Of a stretch of 64,000 nt of DNA, positions 22,416 to 34,890 are shown piece after piece. Below the pieces are notes generated by a model. It did not search any database. It was not told the DNA's origin and saw only the letters and a list, made by a program, of their open reading frames with translations. The stretch is from Plicaturopsis crispa FD-325 SS-3. Taxonomy: Eukaryota; Basidiomycota; Agaricomycetes; Amylocorticiales; Amylocorticiaceae. The stretch covers positions 283,170-347,169 of the forward strand of contig KN832561.1 in assembly GCA_000827205.1 (NCBI GenBank), in the 5' to 3' direction. A program made the translations under genes and the position numbers. Numbering within the stretch: position 1 is the stretch's first letter; each line of letters opens with the position of its first letter.

Positions 22416-25400
22416 ATGAGCGCGGATTCTCCAAGGCCCAACGCACGCGACAACCTTGTTTTTGGCGACGGCGACAACACGAACAATACTTACGACACCG
22501 ACGAAGACGACGACATATCTATTATCGGTGATAATGTGGAAGAAGACGCGAAACCTCGTGAAGTACACGCTACATACCGCCGGCCATCTATATACTTCGA
22601 GATTTTCAAAGGTATGTGTTGCGATGCTGTAACTGCGGGGTTTACGCTGACATCGGCCACGCAGAGATAATCGAGACCGTCTTGGAGCACGAGAGTCATC
22701 TACTAAATGAGGAAGAGGTCGCATGTTTGGCTCGGTTCTCCGACATGACTTGTGAGTGCTTTGCTGTTGAACAGGACCACTCGCTCACCGTTCGCCAGAC
22801 GACGCAAAGTATCTCCTCATACGACTATCCCTGCGCAAAGCCGACAAGTGGCACCGCCTGAATCGGCTCAAGTATCATCGCGAACTCAAAGATGACGAGG
22901 CTATTACAAGAGCTATCCGCGAACTGTGCCGCACGCCCTGCGAGCCCGACGACGCCGCAGACGTCGACGTTAAAGTTGAAGTAAAGGAGGAAGAGTCCGA
23001 AGTTATTGACCTTACCCTGGACGACGACGACGACGACGACTGCGCAGGACCACCTGAATCTGGACCATCATCTCTCGGAATACTGGCGACGGATGCTGCA
23101 GTCAACGACGACCTTGGATACTTTTGCGAAGACGACGAAAGCATGACCGTCCGCCAGCTTCTGGAGGCTCTAACAATAGAAGAACTCAAGGACATCGCCA
23201 AGCAAATGAAGATAAAGACCATAGGCAACGTATGTTCTGGGTTTTCTCGTTTCTCGTTTATCTCATTTTCTTCCTATAGCGTGCCGGCCTCATCTCTGGC
23301 TTGGAGGTTTCTGCAGCCCGTCAGACAACACTACGGCAATATGTAGTCAAAAAATCTTCTGCCAAATCGTCAACCCACTCGAAGGGAGCAAATGGACTCT
23401 CAAAACCATCGCTCAAACAGAGTACATTATCCTTGAACCCGAAAGGTAAACGGCAAATAGCGATCAATCAGGCCGAGGTGCTCCGGGACATGGCCATGAA
23501 ACGCCTCGGTTAGTTGACACAGTATATGTTTTGCTCTGAGCCCGGGTTAATCTAACTGTAGGTAAATGCGTGCGAGTAAACACGGCGGTGTCCAGCCTCT
23601 TCCAGCGCCTGAGTTTGATATACTTCCGCCAGTAAGTTACCGATCATCTTATAAACAAATCGTACACTGAGACGCTGCTCAGCACACAATACTCACCGGC
23701 CCTGATCACTCCTGCTCTGTTAGCGCGCGCCAAGAAACGTTTCTATCCGACTTACAACTGGAAACGTACTCCCGATATATGGAGATCCCGCCAGGACCTC
23801 GTAGACTACATGTCTGCCTTACGCCTTGAGGCCCGCGTCGACGAGATCTTCGAGGGAATAAATGGTCCCACGCGACCTCGCGGCCGTTCAACTGCAAGCA
23901 AGACTCCGGCACGCGTATTTCGGACACCGTCCACTCCTGCGTCACGCGTTGATACGCCCACAAGGGCGAAGACTGACGATTCGTGTGTGGACAAAGAGAA
24001 CGAGCCGGTTGTCGGCGGCCAGGAAGGTGCAGATGGCGGAGAAGGAGAAGAGAGTCCGAGGATAGCGCAGGCGCGCGCCGTGGCAGAGTTGCTCGATGAA
24101 GTCTATCCACGTTGGCTGGGACTGCAGGAGGCGAAGGACGAATATCCCGATAGGCCACGGGGTCTTCAGAGATTTGAATGTGGTAGGCTCAGCGCTCCTC
24201 TTGATCGTCCCGCTTGATTTGAATTTGATACTGATACATTACTAGGTCACGTCCTCACTCGCGTCGTATGCAAGGGCGCCTTCGCGCTTGGGGTGTTGAA
24301 GGACCATGAAAGGGAGATCACGGTTCTAGACGCGCTTTTGGCCCAAACGAGGTGGCGCAGGGGCAGAAGAGGGAGATGGCACGAACGACGGGCACTCGTC
24401 CTTATGACTCATCTCAGGAAGGACGCAGAGACACAGCGGCTGGCTTTGGAACGCGTCACGGAAGCCCTGCAGGATCATGACACCCACATCAGTGAGTCGG
24501 TACGACCGCCTACATCATAGGTTCTTTACTCATGCCTCGATTACAGTATACCGTCCCAAACTGGAGCGTCGTCTTATGACACTAGAGAAGCGCTTGAAAG
24601 TACCAGAGGAGGAACGGCACCTATCTAAGGACGATGTTAGGAAACCTGAAAAGGTTGAAATTGAGGGGTTTCGCATCTGGAATAGCTCTCGGCGCAACAA
24701 GAGTACTTCGAAGAGTCGGTCCACAAGTCGGCCGCAAACGCCGGACAACCGTGGCGGGGCCACACTCCATAGCTGGGTCCAAACTACTCCTAAGGCTGGT
24801 GACGCGACGACATCCGCGAATCCAGGAGTTCCAGATGTAAGTCATCTAAGCGTTTCATGGTCTTCTACCTTGTTTAAATTTGTCGTATCTAGCCGGATAG
24901 ATGGAAAGGCAAGTCCGTATGGAGGGGCAACGGTAGCAAGGAGGTCACCGTTGAGACTCTTGCTTTGGAATACTACGAAAGACAAGGGTTCAGAGGGTGC
25001 GCTACGATCTTCGTGTCCCTTAACTCCTTGCTCAAATTCCTTCAGATTCCACTGCGAAGGACGCATCGTCGGCACGCTCTTTGGCATGTTGTTCTGGGAC
25101 ATACTTTTTGCCGAAATTCCTGGGGCGTTCGAGACACCTTACCAGTCGGCCCCGCTCGATATCACGGACGACACATTTTATCATGCGCGCCAAGATATGA
25201 TCGAGAAACGCCTATCTGAGATAGAGTCGGGTAAGGCGCGCTCGATCATTGAGTGTGTGGACAGCACCCACCGAGAGAAACGGACATGGTGCGTTGGGGT
25301 TAAATGGGATCTTTTCGAAAGAAAGGACTTGCTCGAGATAGCCGAGGTATGTCTCGCCTGCCTCGACTACTTTTAGGAAGACATCTCATCTCTGCACGTC

Positions 25401-25999
25401 TTAGGGCCTTGGCGGTGGCGCCTTGTCGGCAATATGCCGACTACTATGTGAAGACTACTCCGGACGTGGTGGAGGTGTCCCCGACCTATGCATTTGGAAC
25501 GCCAGACTCCACAAATGCATGTTTGTTGAAGTGAAGGGCCCCGGTGACTCTTTGCAAGAGAACCAGAAGGTGAAGCCTTTCTTTGACTTTGAATCACATC
25601 GTCTCTTACCTTGCAATGCAGGTCTGGATTGACGTTCTCCTCAGAGCGGGCGTCGACGTTCATATCTGCCATGTATCTGAGTTTGGGAAATCCAAACAGA
25701 AGAAGGAGAAAAAGCGACCTGCGAAGAAGACTCCGAAATCGAAGGAAAAAGTCGTCGACTCCGATTCTGAGCCTGAGCCGGTGCTAGAGTCGGAGGACGA
25801 GGACGCGCCGCGAGCTGCGCTACCAGTCGCGGACGTGGCCGAACAGCCGCGACGCGAAAAGAAGCGAGCAGCACCAGACGACGCCGACGAACTGCCGACT
25901 TTCCATGGATCTTCTACACCCTCCCGTTCATCCCTTCCGCCTGTTCTCAACCGGGCGGAAGTTGTAATCCTTTCTCCGTCGAAGAAGAGGAAAGTCTGA
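22416..25999 (+). CDS. fan1: FAN1, Fanconi-associated structure-specific nuclease
   Basis: 5'-flap endo/exonuclease acting on interstrand crosslinks and branched DNA in the nucleus. Twelve exons (22416-22611, 22665-22751, 22799-23229, 23280-23508, 23562-23631, 23683-24182, 24246-24491, 24547-24836, 24893-24996, 25046-25346, 25405-25569, 25622-25999) hold frame for 998 residues. The central region has the family blocks KADKWHRLNRLKYHREL, YFCEDDESMTVRQLLEAL and DIWRSRQDLVDYMSALRLEA. The TPR-like part follows, then FHCEGRIVGTLFGMLFWDI and PGAFETPYQSAPLDI. The VRR-NUC domain keeps the PD-(D/E)xK residues: E in the helix before, G-V-P-D-L-C-I-W-N, then F-V-E-V-K-G-P-G-D and Q-E-N-Q-K-V-W-I-D-V-L. 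The acidic N-terminus lacks an obvious UBZ zinc finger. A basic tail ends PSKKRKV, a likely nuclear localisation signal. Confidence 0.95.
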
Positions 26000-26270
26000 C
26001 CGGTAATACGCTCTGCTTGGGGTTATTCGTCTGCATTGTTTTTTTGTTTTATCATTATGTAGTTTGGATTGTATGCCTATGTTCTTTTATTTTCTGTCTT
26101 CGCATGTGTAACCGTATGCAATCTAGAGGATTTTTTGTTTTCATGCGCGCTCGACCAGAGTTTGACCAGAGTCATGAGCGGCTGAGCGGAAGCGCTGACA
26201 AAGCAATTATCGCCTCCTCCGCCATAATCCATTGCAATTGTCGGTCTGTGCAACTTGCTCCGTACCGTCG

Positions 26271-29200
26271 ATGGACTCTTTCGATAATTTTCAATACGAA
26301 TCCGCCTCCTCATACGGAGGCGGTCTGAGCGTTGTGGACGATAACTCCTCTGTCTATACCGCCAACACCAATGCACACACTCCACTGGATCTCGAGAGCC
26401 TTTCGATTTCGGACTCGCATTCACAAGTTTCGTTGAGCAACGATGGCTACGGTCATGCCGGACACCCACACCACCACTCCGCGCGCGCTGGTGCTATCGA
26501 GGAAGATTTTGACGCAGTTTTGGACGATCTCAAGGACGAGGGACCGGTCGACTTGCCGCCTCACGCCTGCAGGTGTGCATGACTCATGTTGCATGCATCT
26601 CAACGCCCACTGACGCATCATTTTTCCTTGTAGTTACTGTGGAATACACTCGCCTGCCTCGGTTGTCAAATGCCTCGTATGCTCCAAGTGGTTTTGCAAC
26701 TCTCGCGGAAATACGTCGGCCTCGCACATCGTAAACCATCTCGTGCGTGCGAAACACAAGGAGGTCATTTTGCATGCGGAGAGTCCACTCGGTGAAACGA
26801 CGCCTGAATGCTACAACTGCGGCAGCAAAAACGTTTTCATGCTGGGTTTCATTCCCGCGAAGAGTGATACGGTTGTGGTCCTGCTCTGCCGGTAAGAATT
26901 GCAATTCAATTTTATAGCATGTCGGCGCCTGACTTTTGCACAGGCAACCGTGCGCTGCGATCTCGAAAGATATTTCGTGGAATGCTTCTCTCTGGGCACC
27001 ATTGATCGACGACCGGTCTTTCCTGTCCTGGCTTGTTAAACCACCTAGCGAGGCTGAGCAGCTCCGCTCGCGCCAGATCTCGTTTGCCCAAATTAATCGC
27101 CTCGAAGATTTGTGGCGTGAAAATGCCAATGCTACCCTCGAAGATTTAGCAAAACCTGGTGTCGACGACGAACCCCAGCCAATCCTGTTGCGTTACGAGG
27201 ACGCCTATCAATATCAGAACATCTTTGGTCCACTAGTCAAGATTGAAGCGGACTACGACAAGCGCCTGAAGGAAAGTCAAACGCAGACCGATATAACAGT
27301 GCGTTGGGACCTTGGTCTCAACCAGAAGCGTGTGGCGTGGTTCTGCTTGCCGAAACTCGAGAGCGGAGAGGTGCGCCTTGCGGTTGGCGACGAATTAAGG
27401 CTACGCTATACCGGCGAACTACACAAGGCTTGGGAGGGTGTTGGGCATGTTATCAAGATCCCGAACAGTGCGTACTTTTTCTGACGTTGGTGCTACCTCT
27501 GCAGTGACCGAGATTTACCAGACGTGTCAGACGAGATTGGTCTTGAATTGCGTCGCACGGAAGGCGTGCCGACCGAATGCACGCATAACTTTGCAGCGGA
27601 TTTCGTCTGGAAGTCTACTAGCTTTGATCGAATGCAGCTCGCCATGAAAACGTTCGCCGTCGACGAAAAAAGTGTCAGCGGATACATTGTTAGTCGATAG
27701 TTCCAGATACCCAAAACAAACTAGGCATAATACTAACTACGATCGTTCACAGTATCACAAATTGCTCGGACACGAGCTTGAACCACAGGTTCTCCGTACT
27801 CAGATGCCAAAGCGTTTCTCTGCGCCTGGTCTCCCGGAGCTCAACCACTCGCAGATGTATGCGGTTAAGAGCGTTTTACAGAAACCCATCAGCTTGATTC
27901 AGGGACCTCCTGGCACGGGCAAAACCGTCACGTCTGCGTCCATCGTCTACCATCTGGCGAAGATGAATCCGGGGCAAGTTCTTGTGTGTGCGCCGTCCAA
28001 CGTCGCTGTCGACCAGCTTACGGAGAAAATCCATTCGACCGGCTTGAAAGCTGTCCGCCTCACCGCCAAGTCGCGCGAAGCGCTCGATTCGCCCATTTCG
28101 TTCCTTACGTTGCACCAGCAGGTCGCGAACAACACGACACACGTCGAGCTACAGAAGCTGATCATGCTCAAGAACGAACAAGGAGAGCTGAGCAGTAACG
28201 ACGAGCGGAAATACAAGACCCTCATCCGGCAGTGCGAGAAGGAGATTCTAGGCGCTGCAGACGTGATATGCTGCACTTGCGTTGGTGCTGGAGACCCAAG
28301 ACTCAGCAAGTTGAAGTTCAGGACTGTGCTCATCGACGAGGCTACGCAGGCTGCCGAGCCCGGTACGTGCTTTCCTCACAGGTTAACGGACTCCACTGAC
28401 AATTTCAATAGAGTGTGTAATCCCTCTCGTGCTTGGTTGCAAGCAAGTCGTCCTGGTCGGTGATCATCAGGTGTGTAAGCCTTGGTATAGTCCTCGATGT
28501 TATGATGCTCAGATCGTTTGTTTCTAGCAACTCGGGCCCGTCATTATGAACAAGAAAGCCGCGCGTGCTGGACTAACCCAATCTCTTTTCGAGCGCCTGG
28601 TCGTCCTCGGGAACCGCCCTATCCGACTCCAAGTCCAGTACCGCATGCACCCGTGTCTGTCTGAGTTTCCCTCGAACATGTTCTACGAAGGCACACTCCA
28701 GAATGGTGTCACCGCGCCGGAGCGCCTGCGCAAGAACGTCGACTTCCCTTGGCCGGTCCCAGACACCCCTATGTTCTTTTACCAGAATCTGGGCCAGGAG
28801 GAAATCTCCTCTAGCGGCACGTCTTTCTTGAACAGGTACGAGTCGCGGGTTTTTCTCGCACACATCTATTGACGGCCGTTTAGGACTGAGGCGTCGAACG
28901 TCGAGAAAATCATCACCAAGTTCTTCAAGTCGGGTGTCGTCCCTGACCAGATCGGCGTCGTCACGCCGTACGAGGGACAGCGCTCATATATCGTGAACTA
29001 CATGCAGTTCAACGGGTCGCTAAAGAAGGACTTGTACAAGGAGATCGAGGTCGCTAGTGTCGACGCGTTCCAGGGACGAGAGAAGGACTACATCATTCTC
29101 AGTTGTGTGAGGAGCAACGAGCATCAGGGCATCGGGTTCTTGAACGACCCTCGCCGCTTGAACGTTGCGTTGACCCGCGCGAAATACGGTTTCGTAATTC

Positions 29201-29996
29201 TCGGCAATCCCAAGGTCCTCAGCAAGGTACGAACATCGCGCAATCGTGATTTACGATGTGGGTTACGGCTAATCAATATACTTTTCAGCATCCGTTGTGG
29301 CACTACCTGCTGACGCACTACAAGGAGAACAACTGCCTCGTCGAAGGTCCTTTGAGCAATCTGCAGCCCAGCATGATCCAGTTTAGCAAGCCTAGACGCA
29401 CCATGGCGAAACCGATGGACCAATTCCGTCGTCACGAAACGAATGCTAGAGATTTCATGAACGGTGGCATAATGGCTGACGGTAAGTTTCCGAAATTCGC
29501 TCATTCATCCTCATGCTGACCGCCTTTTACAGGACGCCGGTCTGGTACTCCAAGCCGCTTCGACGCTAGCTTCTACCGAACGCATGACCCTCTTGGATAC
29601 ATTCCCTCCGATGTACAGTCTTTGCGTTCGCAAGCTACATATTCGTCTGGCCTGCCACTATTCGCAGCTGCAGGTCCTTTCGGTTCTGGTATGCCTCGTG
29701 GACCCAACAGTGCCAAACGCAGTACCTATGGATCCTACGCGAGCTCTATCATCTCCCAGGACGCTGGCCCCAGCGGCAGTAGCGTCGCGGACACCAGCAG
29801 CGTCGTCGGTGCAGGAAGCATGGCATACTCCCAGTCCGACAGACTTCAGCGCAGGACATCGTTCTCTAGCGTTGCAGGCGCCAGCGACACGGGCAGCCTG
29901 AGCCAGTACGATTACAAAAGTCAAGACGAAGCTGCTGATATGGACGACATGAAGAGCCAGTATGCAGGTACGCAATCCGGCGTGACTGTGTTCTGA
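26271..29996 (+). CDS. upf1: UPF1/NAM7, nonsense-mediated decay RNA helicase
   Basis: ATP-dependent 5'-3' RNA helicase of nonsense-mediated mRNA decay, cytoplasmic, working with UPF2 and UPF3. An acidic Ser-rich N-terminus ([18 protein letters not shown]) leads to the cysteine-histidine zinc domain: [36 protein letters not shown]. Superfamily 1 helicase motifs follow: GPPGTGKT (Walker A, near 27905), [11 protein letters not shown], the DEATQAAEP Walker [33 protein letters not shown] and [13 protein letters not shown]. The C-terminus is Ser/Gln-rich with SQ pairs, as in kinase-regulated UPF1 tails. About ten introns of 45-60 nt interrupt it. The start follows 271 bp after the FAN1 stop on the same strand. 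The last exon boundaries near 29960 are less certain. Confidence 0.95.
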
Positions 29997-31125
29997 TCGC
30001 GGGCACTGCTGTCTGGGTCGACCACGATCGGCTGAATCATTCCGAGCACTCGCGCTCTCGCTCGCGGCTATGATCTTGGAACCGTACACCGGTACCGCGC
30101 CCTTTCATCCTACCGGCCAGGGCAAGGACTGCAACCGTCCCACTTGCCCATGAAGTCCACCGTCGTCCGCGACACCGACAGACTGCCCTTTTTGTTCAAG
30201 CCAGCTTGCTCAGGACTGAAGGCCCGACACAGTACCAATGGTTCTTATCGAAGATGCACCTCCCGGATGCTGTTGGGGTCGACGTTAGCAGCAGCCGTGG
30301 CACGGTCTAACTCTATGGCACATATGATACATGTACGATACGCACTGAAAAATATGACAGAAGGTGACGTTTCCACATCCTGGCTACTAAGCTCGAGCTG
30401 AAGCGCTGAAGAGCGAGGAGGAAAGGTGTGTTCCGCGATGTCACCGAGTCTGTATTGACATACGCAGCCATTAGACTCATGTCTTTTTCATGTTTACATG
30501 AGGTGCAGTAGGGTCATCGCGTGCTGCGTATTGGTCCCGCCACCGCCGGGTGCAAACCACTCTCTGTACTTTTGGGTTACTGGTGCGATCATAGGCTGGT
30601 TCCCTGTGCCAAGTTAGAGCACAAAGGTCAGTTCGGCCATCTTTCCACATCTTTCAGTTTTTTCCTCGGTGACATATTTATATCTTGTCAGCGCTTGAGA
30701 AAGGGGGCCGCAGTCCGAACGGATGCTGCGGGACAGTGCGAATGCAATCGTGCACTTGTCGTGCACAGCTAATGATATATTTGAGCACAGCATTTCTACT
30801 TTTGAACGTTTATTGATTCATCATCCGCCACCCCTTGACCTCGCCTGGTATGTAGGCAGGTCGAGCAGTGTACAAGCAGTGAGGGGATTTGATGCCGCCA
30901 TAGCAAGTTATCTCGCTCTCAATCACCGGTCCTGTCATAGCTCACCTCATTCCACCAAGGTGTTATCGTTGAACGGCGTAACCTCGCCGGTGTCCATGCT
31001 CGATGGTACCCTGTCTCAATTTCTTGGCTAGCTGCGTGGTTCGTATAAAGAGCACTCGCCGACATGTGTGTTCAGCACTTACATTCACCCACCCTTTTAA
31101 TTAATCCTCCCCATCCTCCGTAGCC
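29997..31125. other. Intergenic region upstream of RTA1 copy A
   Basis: 1.1 kb with no coding exon or repeat that I can support. The end contains the RTA1-A promoter, with a TATAAAG at about 31044-31050. Confidence 0.5.
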
Positions 31126-32211
31126 ATGAGCGCCGTTACATTCAATGGAACGAGTATCGACCCCGACTTCTGCACCCTCGCACTGTGCCCCATCTCTGAA
31201 GGCCAAATCACATACCAGCCCAATCTCATTGGCAACGGAATATTCCTCGGCGTATTCGGTCTAGCCTTCTTCCTTCAATTGTTCCTCGGTACATGGAAGC
31301 GGACATGGGGTTATATGGTTGGTTTACTGCTTGGGTTAGCGCTGGAGATTGTCGGATACGTCGCGCGAATCCAGCTGCACAATAATCCCTTCTCGTCGGA
31401 CGCATTCCTAATGTAAGTCGTATTCATTCCTTGTCTGCGCAGTGCAAGAAATTGACGGCTCGTTATTTACTTACAGGTACATCATCTGCCTCACAATCGG
31501 CCCCGCATTTCTGAGCGGTGCAATCTACCTCTGCCTCGCCCGCATCGTCGTCCTGTACGGGGAGGAACTATCGCGCATTCGCCCGCGGACATACACCATC
31601 ACCTTCATCTTCTTCGACATCGTCGCCCTCGTGCTGCAAGCACTTGGTGGTGGTATGCTGAGCGGCACCGAAACCGAGGCCGCTGCGAAAACGGCGTCCA
31701 ACATCATGATCGCCGGTCTCTCAGCCCAGGTCGGCTCGCTCACGCTTTTCATGATCCTCGCCGCAGACTTCGCCATCCGCGTCGTGCGCAGCAAGTCGGA
31801 TCGGGACAACAAATACGCCAGCCTCACCAGGTCTCTGCAGTTCAAGGGATTTCTCATGGGTGCGTCTCCTCTACCGTTCAGACTTTTGGTGCTTTGGCTG
31901 ATGGGCTCTTTGTAGCGCTTGCCTTTGCCGTAGTCTGCATCTTCGTACGGTCGTGCTTCCGGGTCGCTGAGCTGAAGGAAGGATTCAGCGGTGCCCTCGC
32001 CAACGACGAGATCACCTTCATGATCCTCGAGGGCACCATGATCTCGCTCGCGGTAATCGCGTTAACGGTGTTCCACCCGGGCGTATGCTTCCAAGGCTAC
32101 TGGGAGGAGGTCAACTTCAAACTGCGCGGAAAAGTTGGGGGCTCCAAGTCGGGCTCGAGCAGTGATAGCAGCCATGCGTTTGCTCTGGAAACTACTGAGT
32201 ACCGTCGGTGA
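31126..32211 (+). CDS. RTA1-like seven-helix membrane protein, copy A
   Basis: Three exons (31126-31412, 31477-31859, 31916-32211) give 321 residues. The RTA1 family comprises fungal seven-helix plasma-membrane proteins linked to resistance to 7-aminocholesterol and to sphingoid-base or lipid export. Hydrophobic helices are seen in order: [38 protein letters not shown] (the family E-x-x-G-Y-x-x-R signature); [40 protein letters not shown] (F-D-x-x-x-L-x-x-Q-x-x-G-G); the [20 protein letters not shown] segment; [20 protein letters not shown] (R-S-x-x-R-x-x-E); and the final segment [21 protein letters not shown] soluble Ser-rich tail ends ETTEYRR. Paralogous to copy B 2.7 kb downstream, with identical intron positions. 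Confidence 0.92.
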
Positions 32212-33791
32212 TGCGTCTTTACTCGCACGACCTTAACGATATTTTGACGACTTCTCGGACTTTCTCTCATTGTGGTTTTTCTACAAGGACGCTTCATGCC
32301 CGTAGATTATAATTTATTTGTTACGAGGTACTGTATGGCATAGTACACATAGAACCTGCAAACGGACAAAATGATCACGCTAACGGGTCGTAACGACCCT
32401 ATTGTACTCCTTCGCTACTTTCACGTACGCCTCACTACATGTCTACTCTAAAGAAGATTATACGCCTATATGCTTGGTCTACGCTTTAGAAATCAAACAT
32501 TGATTGATCACTAGCCTTCTTCCTCATCCTCCGGTGAGCGTCCCGCTGTCAATTTTCCGAGTCGTCTACTTCTCCAGTCTCCGAGATTGGAGCTGGACGT
32601 CACGGTAATGATAGAAACGTGCGTCTCCCTGATACTCCTCGTATAATGGTACGCGCTGATCTAACTACCCAAAGTAGCCAAAGTACCGCTGTTAACGGTC
32701 GCACTGGCAGGCTTAGTCTGCTTTCTGACGCGGGGGGCTTGTCGACAGGTCGGTTTCTAATCGGAGCTTAAACTGCTTCTAATGAAATCGTAGCCATTTT
32801 GTGATTCGTCTACATCTGAGTTTGAATTATCACTAATCTTTTGAAGCCTTGTCAACAAATTTTCACTGATCAACAGTGACGCGTAGCTATCGTTCGACCG
32901 CCCGACAACTCTTTCCCCAGGCTTTCCTTGCACACTGAGTCTTCAGCTTTGATGCCTCGGATCTGCTCACGACCGTCCCAACATCGACCAAACGCAATGG
33001 CTGCCGTGCGTCATCATTGCACAGACATACACCGCGATCGACAAGGAACGTGTTGCCGGAGGTCGGCGGCGGCGGCTTGAGTGCTCGCGTCAATGCATAC
33101 GGCAGCGGTACAGGCATATTTATGAACGGTACGTGATCTGCACCGCTGGCTTCTGTTCAATCGCGCTGAAGCTCTCGCTAACGCCTCAAACGGCTGCCAA
33201 CAGTTGCCGCGGTACGATAATGTTCGGTCCATTCACTACAAGTCCAAGGCTAAATTCGTTATTTATCGCCGTAGATATTCAATGAGAGCCGTTCTACCCT
33301 ATTCTTCCAATGCCCGTGTTGCGTTCACTCACTGTGTATGCTGGCAGGAGGGCCACGGAGAGAAAACGACAACAAATTGTGCATGAACCATGTTTCTACC
33401 GCTAAAAGTGTATGAAATTGCGTATGTACATACTTTTGATACACTATCTATGACTAGAGGCGAATGAAATGTTGTTGGCCACGGATTGAGCGCTACAGCT
33501 CCGTGTAGAGGACCGCGTCGAAAGCGCGTCGAGGACGCGCTGAGTACCACACGTGATATGCCGATGCTCGGCTGATTGAGCTATCGACAAGGCCCCCCTT
33601 ATAGAAAGCAGACGTCAGACAAAGATATCCGAGCCCGCGAGGTTGAAGGAATTGTTTCGACGGATGCCTTTGGGAGACTAGGCAGGCTCAGCCCTGCTGA
33701 TTGTGTCGTCCTAAGTGGTACGTCCGCGACGAGATGCATCGGAGGCCACTCAAACATGAAGTTTACCGTTGTATACGATAGACATGGCAGC

Positions 33792-34227
33792 AGGCCCCCG
33801 GAAGCTCCTGCAGAGGTAGGCGACGAAATAGCGGATTTGAGGGAGCGAAAAATCGAAAATCTATGTGCTGGTATAGCGGATTTTAGACCCTTCGAGGTCG
33901 AATCCCTGTCCCATATAGCGGATTTCAGGAGACTCTGGGACAGGACTTTGGATCTAAAGCAAGGTCGGCAAGCTGTAATTTGACAACGATGGGCTTGGGT
34001 CGATACCGGTTTCTCTTAGACTTTCAGCCAAATTTAAGCCGATTATGGAGGGACAACGAGGAAAAAACCAAGTTTTTGGCAAAAATCGCCACATCACGTG
34101 ATTTTCTCCTGCATAACCCAGTCCCAAATAGCGGATTTGGGGAGGTTTTGGGCCCAAAAAATTGCGGATTTGAGGGTCGAATTTCGGGAAAAAGTTCGCC
34201 TACCTCTGCAGGAGCTTCCGGGGGCCT
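33792..34227. mobile_element. Non-autonomous hAT-like MITE, 436 bp
   Basis: The ends are perfect 32-bp terminal inverted repeats: 33792-33823 begins AGGCCCCCGGAAGCTCCTGC and its reverse complement occupies 34196-34227. The element is flanked on both sides by the same 8-bp ATGGCAGC (33784-33791 and 34228-34235), a target-site duplication. An 8-bp duplication and short inverted repeats point to the hAT superfamily (P-element-like transposons also make 8-bp duplications). The interior has no coding capacity but repeats the motif AGCGGATTT, with one TGCGGATTT variant, at about 33829, 33875, 33918, 34129 and 34164. Perfect ends and duplication suggest fairly recent insertion. Confidence 0.88.
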
Positions 34228-34307
34228 ATGGCAGCTCCCTTAAATTCCCTGGATCCTCACCGTCGAAACCGGGATTGTCTATGAATAAACATCGCCGCTA
34301 GGAGTCA

Positions 34308-34349
34308 GGACCTGTGCCCAATATCAGTTATTGATATTGGGCCGGGTCC
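34308..34349. repeat. 42-bp nested palindrome (hairpin-forming)
   Basis: GCCCAATATCA at 34316-34326 is followed, after a 5-nt loop, by its perfect complement TGATATTGGGC at 34332-34342. An outer GGACC/GGTCC pair lies at 34308-34312 and 34345-34349. It lies 80 bp beyond the MITE and could be a further transposon end or a regulatory palindrome. Function unknown. Confidence 0.6.
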
Positions 34350-34890
34350 GGTTCCAAAAACACGAAAGACCCACCGGCAATGGCGCGATGTGGATTACCA
34401 AAAGCCTGCAAACTGCCACTCAGGTGTCAAGGGTATGTAGTGGGCTAACACTTGGAGACAACTTCGTGAGCACAGCGTTATTGTTGCTCATGATATATGT
34501 CATCAGCGCAGCACCTCAGGCTCCCCTGATGGATAAATGACTGCGGGGAGTCACGACCGAGATGTACGACAATATAATTTTAAAGACGACCTGTCAAACT
34601 GCAGTGCGTACTGCCCTAGATAGAATGATGGAGCAAAAACGTTACTGCCAAGCTGACTAGTTTCGTGTTCTTTCAGATTGCATTGACAGACTCGCAGTAT
34701 CGTAATATCGAGCGAGCGGTTCTGCATTGTCCACCCTAACATGGTCGTTCACAACGTACTTGCGAGCGTCTCTCTTGGCTGTGCGATAAGTGGGATCTAT
34801 ATAGCCTGGGTCAAGGGTGACTGAACATCTTTGTAGAACACAACCCATCTCTGCCACTCCCTTGATTTGTCACCCCCATCCTCTGCAACC

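Larger units (their letters stand above)
32212..34890. other. Intergenic region between the two RTA1 genes
   Basis: 2.7 kb without recognisable genes. It contains the hAT-like MITE (33792-34227) and an imperfect palindrome (34308-34349), both listed separately. Short ORFs here are not protein-like. Confidence 0.5.

Noticed and set aside
33890-33915. tRNA B-box-like GGTCGAATCC
   Set aside because: It lies inside the MITE and has no A box or cloverleaf around it.
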